Shown: positions 36,647 to 47,755 of the stretch, piece after piece
Position numbering within the stretch: the first letter of the stretch is position 1
Layout: each line of letters begins with the position of its first letter
From: Trichoplax sp. H2
Taxonomy: Eukaryota; Placozoa; Uniplacotomia; Trichoplacea
DNA: 64,000 bases
Assembly: GCA_003344405.1 (NCBI GenBank)
Contig: NOWV01000061.1
Coordinates: forward strand, 186,001 to 250,000
Direction of reading: 5' to 3'
The notes under the pieces: model-generated
What the model saw: the letters and a program-made list of their open reading frames with translations, nothing else
Told to the model about the DNA's origin: nothing
The model's database searches: none
Program-made: the position numbers and the translations under genes

Positions 36647-39448
36647 CAATCTGACGCAAGACATGAGCATTCGCTTTCATCCAATAATAATGTGGACCAG
36701 GTACGCTTCTAGTACTATATATTGCTATAATAATTTATTAGAGCAGTAAATGCAGGTATTTGCAAGAGATGTTGAATATAACTCTCTTATAGATTATCTA
36801 ACTCATCAACTACCATAATTTAAAAATGATTATTTCCTGTACAACATTATTGTAGGTTCTATTACGCGTAATAAAAATAGTAGTATAAAGCAAAGTTTTA
36901 ATATATTCCTCTCGTTACGTAAGAAAAGCACTTTAGTGCATCATTCTTATGAGCAATTCCCAAACTAACAACTTATCTACAAAATTATTCTATTTGGCAT
37001 ATAATTATCTAGCAATCTGAAACTACTGAAAATTCAAATATCAACGAGAATGTGGACGGGTAACGAATATTTGTAGAATAGTTAATATGAGGTTTTGTTT
37101 ATTGTATCATAATATATAATCTACGTTCTCTAATTTGACAACTAGCCAAACAGATTTGATCCGTCGACCCATACAGGTTAGTTTAGATTCGTTATATTAT
37201 ATTACTTCAAATTTTGAATGTGTTTTATTGTTTTGAATTCATCAATATCGAGTTGCCGTTGTACGGTATCTTTATTTATCTAAAGCTTTTTATTATATCA
37301 TCAGTTTTTAACAGCAATATTACGAAATGTCTTGACGTTTACAAGCAATTTTATAAATCCTATGACAACTGCCATTCAATTTTTGGGTAAAGAAATAATT
37401 TTTGATCAATGTATTTACTTACTTGCTCTGTTGACGACTATATCTTAAAATATGCACTATGTGCATATTTTAACATTCTTGTTTTTTGATAGTCCACCTT
37501 TTGATAGGTCGAAGAACAACAGGTAAGCCGTTTCGTGTACCCTAAATAGCTGTCTAGATTTTAAAGATTTACTATAAAATCTTAATCTAAAACTAACTAC
37601 TGCTAAACTCTACACCATCCTCAAAAATATTTAGGCGATCGGCGGCAAGTTGTCAATAGCATAGCATTCTTAGAAGCATTTCAAAGAGACTTTGGTGAGC
37701 GATGTCCGACATTCTATCGTGGCAGTTATAAACAGGTAGAAATGTTCATATATTTGTATGCGTGCGTTATTCTCTACTTTAAAACCTACCGAAAGATCGT
37801 AATAATGCCAAAGCAGATAGACGTAAAGTTTCTCATCAAATTATATTTCCGTTTTATTGAAAGGCTGTCAATTCTGCTAAAGAAGGTTTACAATTTCTCC
37901 TCGTTTATATCCATAGTCGAATGCATCAAGATACTGACACGTTTTGCAGGTAATTTATAAAACAATTATTATCTTTGTATGATTGATATCCATGACTAAT
38001 CAACACGTAGTCACTGTCTGCAAATTTCCCTTTATTAATTATGTTTCATCGATAATTACTGATTTTCGCTTATCTTTATTCCTAATTCTGTCTCTAATCT
38101 GAAAATAAGAGAGGTACTATGTAATGAGCAGTTTGTAGAGTTTATTAATAATAACCAAGTCCTTACTTGGGGTGGTGATGTTGATACCTACGAAGGATAC
38201 AGAGGTTTTATCATTATACATGTAGAATCTAAATTAAATTTGTAATATTTTTTAGTATTGTACGATGTTGTTAGTTTTCATTGATCATACCTGATATTGA
38301 ATACCGTTTACAGAGGCTTGTGAAGCTTTAAGACCTGCTACCTTTCCCTTTCTTGCCGTTATTTCACAGAGGGACAATAAAATGGTTGTCGTTAAAAGAA
38401 TTGAGGGTATGTTTGATAAAGATCTGCAAGTAGTTATCATTTGTAATCCATCATAATAATCGTGAGAAAATCTATTTGCATAGCTTTATCACCATAAGAA
38501 ATTTAAATTTTATAAATCTTCTCGCAGGATTGCTGGAATTGGATGAGGTTGTAGCTATGCTAAAACAAACTTTTGAAGACAATGAACCTTATCTGGTGGT
38601 TGCACGGGATGAAAGGTATCCCACAATTACATTATTTTAAATCTTAATTATAAATAGTTAAGTAACTATCATCAAATTTTCTAGAAATCAACGAATTACA
38701 AATCAGTTGTTGAGAGAACAGCAGGATGCCGCTTATCAAGAATCTTTAAGAGCTGATCAAGAGAAGGTAAAATCGCGTCACTGTCCTACACTGTGTTTTA
38801 AGTTACATTTCTACTATAAAATTGATACTCTACAATGATGGATTTTGCATGAATATTTGAACCTACATGCAGGAACGTATAAAAAGGGCAGAATCTGAAC
38901 GGTTAGAGAAAGAGAGAGAAGAAGAAAATAGAAAAGCTAAGGAAGCTGAAGAAAAATTAGAGGTACCATTAAAGTTAGACTTTCATTGCTCTCTTATGAT
39001 GCTGCGGGATTATTACGGTATAGTCATATAGTCAATTACAAATATTACTATTTTACAGCGTTACAAATCGGAGCGTATCATGAGAGCTAACAGGGTACCC
39101 GCTGAACCGACAGTAGATGATCCTAATGCCGTTAGAATAATAATAAAATTTCCTTCAGGGTCTCGTCTTGAACGAAGATTTTCTACTAAGGATACTCTAG
39201 AGGTGATAAAAATTTACATGAATGGTCTCGCTTCCTTCAGTGAGCCTCTACAAACTTTTATTTCCTTATAGACATTATACGACTACGTCCACAAGTCGGA
39301 TGAAGTTCCTATGGAATTTGTAATTGTTACCAATTTTCCGCGTAAGACTCTTACATATGATCCCGACTCTACAAATATCCCTACTCTAGAGGAATTGGGT
39401 ATCACTAGGCCATCAATGTTATTTATTCAAGATGAAACTGATGATTAG
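36647..39448 (+). CDS. FAF2: FAF2/UBXD8-type UAS-UBX protein (5' end unresolved)
   Basis: FAF2 recruits the p97/VCP ATPase to the ER and lipid droplets. Exons: 36647-36700, 37013-37059, 37154-37176, 37508-37522, 37635-37735, 37864-37949, 38110-38204, 38314-38406, 38528-38615, 38685-38766, 38873-38962, 39059-39202, 39272-39448; all phases chain. Seen: a UAS thioredoxin-like domain (FLEAFQRDFGERCPTFYRG, GLQFLLVYIHSRMHQDTDTF, FPFLAVISQRDNKM), a Glu/Arg-rich coiled coil introduced by REQQDAAYQESLRADQEK, and a C-terminal UBX domain (KFPSGSRLERRF, then VTNFPRKTL). The human FPRR p97 touch-point loop reads FPRK here. The order and spacing match FAF2 better than FAF1. The four first exons encode short hydrophilic Ser/Asn-rich peptide, and neither the UBA domain nor the ER hairpin of FAF2 was found, so this may be partial or a soluble variant. 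Confidence 0.88.
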
Positions 39449-40377
39449 GCTGATTTGACAACATCTACGGAAAGCATACCGTTAGAGCGTCCGAAAATCA
39501 AGTAATTTACTATAAGACTGACTTGCCTGTCTTTTGCTTCTGCTACATTCTCAGAGTATTCGAAATTCGGGCAATCACTGCATATTTTATGTTGCAGTTC
39601 TGACATACAGTACTTATAATAAGAAAATTTATTTCGTATACATAAAAACAAATATTAATTCGGCATGCTGTAAATATGCTAGTATAATTATTTCGGTCAA
39701 ATTACTCCCTGAAATAAGAATTAACAGTTAGGCTAATACAAATCTTCTTAGTGGAAAACCAGGTCTCATGAGGAAAAAATTTACTTACACATAAATTGTA
39801 CCTTAATTCCACATCTTAACACATCGCCAAAGGAGTAATTATTTTATATCAGCGCATTCATGATGTACATTATAAACAGTTTATGCAATGTAACATAATT
39901 TTTGATAGTAATTACAATGTTTTTACACAATGTCTGATTACATAAAAAGATCTCTGAAAGTAATATTAGCAGTTCATATTCATTATATTCGATTTTGGGC
40001 CTAGTAGTAGTATGTTTGCTACTGTCGGTACGTTTTTGTGCTAAGTAATAAATTTGTTAACGTTGCGTGAAATAGTTAATTACATTACATGTTCACTATA
40101 CATATTATATATGTAACTGGCTATCGCTTTAAATATCGTACTTTGATGCAACTTCTGCCTAAAGAGTAAAAATTGAAAGCAACACTATTCATATCTCCTG
40201 TTACGGTTTAACTTTTCGCCACAAATCAAATTAAACCTATATGGAAAATGAATTATTACCTGAACACTTTGTAAATAGCGTTCCATCCTTTTTTTATCAC
40301 GATTTTTTTGCTGTTTGTTATCCTAAAACAAATTATTTTAGCTTTTGTTGTTAATTGTTACTAGTTGATACCATATA
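39449..40377. other. Intergenic between convergent genes
   Basis: Shared 3' region of the plus-strand UBX gene and the minus-strand metalloprotease. AT-rich, with no frame or repeat of note. Confidence 0.5.
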
Positions 40378-43300
40378 TTACGGCTTATTGCGAATGTGGT
40401 AGATAACGGTCACAGTGCTTACAACAGTATTGACAATACATGAACAGGGAATCCATACGAGTACGGAAATAATTAGGGTAGCTCCTACGATATTATTGGT
40501 AATCCATTCAGCTAGTAATTGATTGTAATTGTTCAACATTTAATAACGGAAAAATTATTGCAAATTGTTGAATACATATTAAAGATACACTGTAGTTATC
40601 ATAGTCAGTATAGCTTACCAACGTCGCGCGATGATAAATTTTCTAATGCGCTATGAATTCGTGTTATAAAGTCTTGCACAGTTTTGCTACACTTCCCCTA
40701 GTACAATTCCAACATCAGCAATGCTTCAGATATGTTACACGAATGAGTAGGTAATCATGACTTGCTTGCTGTTACTAGAATAGCAATCTATATCTACAAT
40801 CGATTATATTTAAGTGGCTGCAACGCAAGAGTAGTTTAGTTTTACCTTTTTACAAATTCCTTCAAGGCACGGATTATCGTCTGGTAAACTGATCATTTGG
40901 CCATTAGCATCGAGATGTGGTTTACAAATAGCTGATGCATTGTCTTTGCAACATATTTGGCACGATATGTTATCTAAATTAATTATATATAGATAATTAA
41001 ATAATAATTAGCAAATTTGAGCCGGCCAATACACGATAATTTATACCTATAAGATGTAACATAATGTCGAGACTTACTGTAACTAGAATCAAAAATATAC
41101 ACTTGAAACATTCATAATCACTACAAGAAAGTAAGCATTTCTATTACACGCAACTCATACCTAGTAAGGGTACTACAGCATGCACATAAATCATCTACAA
41201 GCTAGTGAAGTAGTATAATAGGAAAGATAATGTAGAGGACGAGAACTCTATAAATTAATAACTTATCAGTAAGAATACACGTTATCTAAAAATACTTTCG
41301 TCGTTGATTACCTCATAAGCCTAATATATTCGTAAACTTAATTACTATATTTTAAAATTGTATTACCCAAATTCTAAGGATGCTGCTTGTCATGAACAGT
41401 AAATATGAGGATGTGCAAAATTACCTACTGCAATATTGCTACTGCTTAACACGCATTGCATCTTTCTTGTATGATTAAGAAACGCTTACCTTCACTACAA
41501 ATGCACGGTGATTTATCGTATTTCTCACAGAATGTTAAGCAAATACCATTTTGACAAACTCCCCTATGTTCACAAATCAATAATATAAATGAAAGCATGA
41601 GTTTACTAGCAGATTTCAAATCCATCTATTCGTAAGCTTAATTAACTTTCACGCTAAGTCAATAAATTATATTATATTACGCCTTCCAAATCGACATTAA
41701 ACATTGAAAATAGTAAAGTCATTCTAAGTTAATCTTTTATTACTAATATTCAAATCTAACACAATAGCTAGTGTTAGTATTTATCTTCTGAAGTAAGGAT
41801 TTTTAAGCTTACCCTCCGATGCATGGTGCATTATCTTCTTTGGGTAAAGCTTGAGGACATTGACTGCTAAAACCAGTGGTCGAAGTTAAAGAAAGAATTA
41901 TAGAAGCAATTCCATGATAGCAATGATATACTATGAAGGGTATTAGAATAGTTAAGTATCTTTGATTTCGCTGATGTACGTTGTTGACTTAAAATTTCAT
42001 TACTGTTCGTTAATGCGTCATAGAGTCTTCATTAAAAGACGATATGACTTCTGTAGTAGCTCAAATTAGATTGTAAAAATTGCAGGAAGGATTAAAATCC
42101 TGCACACTATAAAATTATTGTGAGGCAAAAACTATAAGTATTATTGCTTAATGAAGAGTAATGCAGCATGTCTAGTCTAAATCTGCATCTCTGAAACAAG
42201 TGCAGCAAAAAATTGAAGGACTATATGCGTAAACGAAAACATAAAATTGTGATATTAGAAGGATATTCGCAGTATGATTCTCCAAGGCATGATATATCTT
42301 CCGATACTGCTTCTTGACAGAGTGTTGTGTTTGGAGCAATTTGGCAGTTAAGACAGCAAATTTCGTTTTCATCGCTATTACATATACATAAATGATGCAG
42401 AATGTATTCCGTTGCATAATTAGCAAAGAAACCGTTATTCATTCCATGCTAAAACCTTAGTCAAAGCATGAACAATGTACTACTAATATTGAAATATGGT
42501 AAATACTTAAAAACAGGAATATGGAAAAATTATAGCATAAATGACTAAACTGAGCGAAACTGAATGTCGTAGCTCCAATTTAATGACCCAGAGTAAACTG
42601 AAATATTATAATTATTTTTCCTATTTGATAATATACCTACAAACCGCATTTGGTCGGAATTTGCAATTCGGTGTACAACATGAACTTCTGCCTTTATTTC
42701 CTAGTATACCAGCGTCACATTCTTCTCCTTCTTCCACTTCATAATTTCCGCATCGACTTTTACTTCTTTCTAAAAATTTATAAATAACATTAGCTTTATT
42801 CCTAACAACTGATCGTACGACAATTGTTGCGCGATACATAGCTTCAGTCCTACTAATTTTCAATGTTAAACTTTATACACTTAATACCTGTAAAGCATAG
42901 CTGTGACTTGGCTTGCAATACTCCTTTAATACTGTCTTTACTACACGATGAAAAAAGCTATTAAGAAATAAAATACTGGTTAGCAACATCGAAATATATT
43001 ATTAGCAAGTATTGCAAAATAAACTGTGCCTTTTCTTAGGAAACATAATGTAATGTATCAGAAGAAAATAGTCAAATGCGTCTGAATTATTTAGAAAACA
43101 GAATAAAGTAAACCACTTCTTTCATATAATTTTTATAATTTTTACTTATTTTATAGTTGATAGGAAAATTGATTGTAGAATTTACATTAGAGCTAGGCAC
43201 TATGCTCTTAATACAGTACCTTATTGTTAGAATTTAATCCGGACAATGCCGCCGGAAACATTAAATATTTTCCACCTTTTGCCTCGGATGGTGAACAAAC

Positions 43301-46300
43301 TCCTTCTAATGGATCATGTTCAGAGCCAAAACTATGACCTTTATCATATTAAACGTTACAGACAGTATAGTCATATTAAAGGATTTATACGGAAATAAAA
43401 AACGTGAATTATCATTATTCTAATAACAATTATCTTACCGATTTCTATTTTTGAGAAGGGCATATTGATTCAACAATCCCAAAGTTAGTTCAAGCAAAAT
43501 AATAAAAACGTTACTAATACTGATATTTTATAATTATTTATTTTCTTGAAGTAACTGCCGTATTTATTTAACCTTTCTCTAAACTATATATCCAGTAATT
43601 TACTTTATGCAGTAACAATTTCGAGAACTACAGTATTATGCAAAAGCAATGCACGTGAAGCCATATATACGCTAAAATTAAGTTATTGCAACAATTACCG
43701 TGCGCAAGCACTAATTGAAACTCCAATGTTGTCATTCTTTTACCCCAATTTAGAGGAGTACTTAATCCCACATTAGCACTGACATAATCATTTCCGTTTC
43801 GGATGCCTAATAATATAGCAATGATTCTCATTCTATTTTGCCTATCTCCAATGGCTACTGAAGAACACTTATAATTTAGACAAGGTCCTTTAGTCTTAGA
43901 AATTGCCGTCTATATAACATCGCGTTAATAATTCAAGCGTACATACAAAGATATCCGCCTTTAGTTGTCGTCAGAAAAAGACTGTCTAACTTACGTGGTG
44001 AGCAAATACCTCCAACGGTATCCTGGCGTTGACTAGCTACGTAAGCTAAACCAATCGTTCCATCAGTAAAATCTTGATAGGTAAATAAATGTGCTAAGCA
44101 AACTTGACTCCAATCTTCAAGACTAAATAGCTACGATGTAATGGGGTATGTCAAAGTAATAGAAATTAAAAGTCTTTCTCAAATGTTGTACGGATACTTT
44201 ATATCTCATTAAATAAGTAATCTTATTTGCGCAATTAGCTGAGACTATCTCATAATTAATATCATTGGCTACAAATAGAATTAGCCAGAATGACCATTCA
44301 TAGCCTATACCAAATACCAATTAACATACCTTTAAATGTGATTGAATATCATGTAGCGATTTTTGCATATTGTAATGATGTTTCGCACTAGTATAGGATT
44401 TATTATGTACTATAATCTAAACACATATAATAGAACCTTTGCTTATTTTTTATACATTTTCTAGAGATATTCCCATTTTCTGAAGGATGGAAATTATGAT
44501 AGCAATGAGGTTAGATATCGAATGGATTTTTCTTTATCTCATTTTAGTTATAATTAAAACTATAACAATAATCAAATATTTATAGCCTACCGAGATGCGT
44601 GTATTAATGCACTATCTGTCTAAGTCAATTTGTACCTTACTAATTTGAAATCCTATCCTCGGCATATTATCTTCAAATGATTCTGACCGATACATCCTAT
44701 CAACCCTATCCGCTATATGGACCTAGTGATTGCAAATTTACAATAAAATAACCGAGACTAGAATTTATATGATATCTTAAGCCTTTATCTTATATTTGTA
44801 TATTTTTATAATAATAAAATGTTAACAAAATCTGATATCGCACTCTGCACATAGTAAAGGTTTGAGTGTTATTAAATGAAAAATCAAGTTAATCAGTTAA
44901 TGTGCATAATCGATTTAAAGAAGAATTTACCGAAACTAAGCTTCGGAATATAAGATCCAATACTTACCATATAGTTAATTGTACTACCAACATTTTTATC
45001 TCCAATATGGTTAAAAAATCGATAATCCGCTACTAACGCCAGTTTACAAGTATCCATTTCCATAATTTCTCTTGTGTAACGTTTGTGATCATCGAATTCT
45101 GAAATATTAATTAAAGAATTCTGTTATTCGATTTTAATTCATCACTGTAATGGAAAGATACCATAAATTGCTTTGCAGTCAAAGTTGTATAAGCAGTAAC
45201 TATAGAATTTATAGATTAAATTAAACTATCTTAGTTGTAATAATTGTAGCAGGTTCATTACAATTAGATGCAATGAGCTACTAAGACATCTTACTGGGTC
45301 TAAGTCTACAATTGGTACTATTTCCTCATGTTAATTTACTATTTTGTACAGGATCAGTTCAGCACACTATATAGCTATCGTATTTAACGCTAATTTCGCA
45401 CGATAAACTCTTGCGTACTCTGCGTAAAAGATGATATACAGTACACAAAACTGTTCAACGCATAACTTTAATAATACTAATCTACAACAGAGCATACGAT
45501 AAAGTCTAGGGTACGCTAGTCTACCTTCTTCATTTTTGATGTGATGACGATCAATCGAATTAGGTACAACAATATTACATGAATCTGATAAATATCTGAA
45601 ATTATAAAGATCATAATTATTATCAGATTTGATCGATGATAAAAGATATTACTGTAGTAAAAGACATGATATTTACTCCCTGGCTACTGTAGACATAATT
45701 ATAGTATGTAGTACATACATGTAAGGCGAGATGATAAAATGTATAAAAAAAGTATAAAAGCAGGCAAGAATTTTCCACTATAAAATAATTAGAAAACGTT
45801 ATGTTGAGCTGGCAAAGTTCTTATACATTTGTTATAATCGATATCATGACTGCATTGTTGGAGAAAGTCGGCTACAGATCTTGAAAAGCATCAATTATTT
45901 GGATCGTATACTATTTATATTTCAATATTTCACTGAAGTTATTCATCAATTGTTAATGGATATATCAAGTCATCAGTCTAGTTTAGCTATGTTTATATAG
46001 GGGCATCGTAGACAAGATAATAATAAAGAAATGGGGTAAAGAGATATTCATATTGCTGTTTATCGAAGTAATAAGGATAACCGTGGGTGGATGATAATCG
46101 TCTAATTTCATTTGCCTGTCAAGGTATTACTTTAATTTTACAATGTAAACGATTTGAACCTGCTATTATTATAGCTATTATATTTCAAATCTCTTTGACG
46201 GTAGATAATAAATGTTGAGGCGCCATCCTGTCTGTTACTGCCATCTTGATAAGGCTTCGAAAACAAAAAAAAAATAATTATCAGACTAACTTCAAACTGA

Positions 46301-47755
46301 ATTCACTCGTTAGTGGAAATTTTCTGACGGCATAAAACTAGTATTAGCCACGGTTAAGTGAAGCAATATCAGTATGAATTAATTATGGTGACCAAATCAA
46401 CCAATAGATAGCTTTAGCCAAGAAAGATCATAAAATGAATATTAGAAAATTGTCAAGTTGTATTACAAAACTATGTATTACTAATAACAGCGGTTTGGGT
46501 ACGTATGATTGCTCATTATTTTAAGCGTGTTATTGATGATACGCAAGCACATCCTATTCTTACCTCGATGGCATAAGTTTCATTTATGGCTTCAAAAGTT
46601 CCCAAAATTGTATATTCATCGATATAAAAAGAACCTTCCGACGCTAAATCACCTAATTATGATCAAATTATAAAAATAATTCTTACCTAGTTTGTCTAGA
46701 TGTAGGCATGTAGCTACTGGTATTGGAGTTCATTTAAATTTTTTACACATATTACTGTGATTTCTCAGAATATGCGCAATTAACCAATACTGACAGGAAT
46801 GAATTAGCCAGTGTTTCATGTTTCCATTGTTGTCTCATGCAACGAAACGGCCCAATGCTTGAGATAGACTAATAAAAATTATCGAATAGCTAAAATTACC
46901 GTGCTTACCGTCGAGACTGCATTCATAAAGGTGATCAACTTGAAAATCGTATTTGATCATTTTGTTTTCAGTATGACCCAAATGGTACACTTCGAATGAT
47001 GGTGAGAACAGCCCTGAGCGTGGCCATAAATTTAAATTAAATTGCCTAACACAGGGGTTGTAAAATTAAATTAAAATATATGGAGTTGATACTAGTAATT
47101 AATTTATAAGTAATATGGTTTTAATATATCGTTCAAAGTGAGCTAAACGAATTCAGGAAGAATGAATTCTATGAATTTAACATAAAGTATAACAATCCGA
47201 CTAAAAAGAATACAGTATAGCTTAGGCAGTTGAGCACATTTAGCTGATGGATTGAAATAGCGAAAATAAGTGGCTAGATGAGTGCTGATATTAAAGGAAT
47301 AGGATACAAAAAATTCATGATCATCGCTTTGCAAAACACTAAATAGGATTATCAATTGTATTAGAGATATCAATAAAATGAAAGCATTTAAGATCGTAAT
47401 TGAAGATCTATGTTAATAATATATCTACGATTAAAAGACTTATGCAGTTGGCAGATAAAAATCTTGTACCGTTTTTAAGCGTAGTATTATATTATTAAAA
47501 TAAAAAACTGCCGATCTTGACAACGAATTGGATTTGATAGCAACTTGTATCGATAACTTGGTTATTATAGCAAACAACATTTTTTGACCAGATAGTCTTA
47601 TTTAATAGAAATATCATACCTATCAAAAGCTGTGAATAATATCGATTCAATCCGGCATGATAGACCGCTGCAGTCGTTCATGTTAGACCTAGTATTTTGA
47701 CTTGTGATGTATTTAAAATCCGCTAACTGCAATTTTTCATAATATTGGATACGTT
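40378..47755 (-). CDS. ADAM17: ADAM17/TACE-type membrane metalloprotease (about 21 exons)
   Basis: Type I membrane sheddase that cleaves ectodomains of surface proteins. Exons by descending coordinate: 47689-47755 and one starting at 47326 (both tentative), 46909-47045, 46564-46652, 46160-46254, 45525-45595, 44968-45098, 44641-44722, 44330-44409, 43995-44130, 43699-43806, 43439-43444, 43220-43338, 42888-42957, 42637-42769, 42267-42374, 41813-41875, 41490-41563, 40973-40846, 40619-40691, 40378-40511. From 47045 to the stop every phase agrees (611 residues). Seen: prodomain with a cysteine-switch-like SDSCN and a minimal RxxR (RYTR), catalytic domain ([12 protein letters not shown]), zinc site [13 protein letters not shown] completed by a 6-nt microexon, disintegrin domain ([13 protein letters not shown]), membrane-proximal domain, a KTVQDFI CANDIS-like helix and one TM ([18 protein letters not shown]). 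The cytoplasmic tail is very short, about 20 residues, unless a donor at GTT/GTAAGC leads to another exon. The signal peptide exon was not identified. Confidence 0.92.
41876..42266 (-). other. U12-type AT-AC intron in the ADAM17-like gene
   Basis: The 5' splice site reads ATATCCTTCT, matching the U12 AT-AC donor consensus ATATCCTT. The branch site TTCTTTAAC (41885-41893) differs from the consensus TTCCTTAAC at one base. The intron ends CCAC about 12 bases after the branch A. Splicing here gives SYCDGFSSQCP, aligning with human ADAM17 SYCTGNSSECP with no gap and correct phase, whereas no GT-AG choice keeps the frame. Confidence 0.88.
43439..43444 (-). other. 6-nt microexon AAATCG encoding Glu-Ile of HExGH
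   Basis: The upstream exon ends CAC G (phase 1) and the downstream exon begins GT CAT. Joined directly they give HGHSFG, lacking the catalytic Glu. In the 360-base gap the sequence TAG/AAATCG/GTAAGA supplies GAA ATC G, giving [13 protein letters not shown], the full zinc-binding consensus. The microexon has an AG acceptor and a good GTAAGA donor. Confidence 0.85.

Noticed and set aside
43338-43699. Reading the ADAM17-like zinc site as degenerate (HGHSFG), implying a pseudoprotease
   Set aside because: A 6-base microexon in the intron restores HEIGHSFG with correct splice sites and phase.
44460-44530. Possible extra exon AAAATGGGAATATC in the ADAM17-like catalytic domain
   Set aside because: Its phase does not fit. 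Extending the next exon to an earlier acceptor (exon 44330-44409) chains the flanking exons perfectly.
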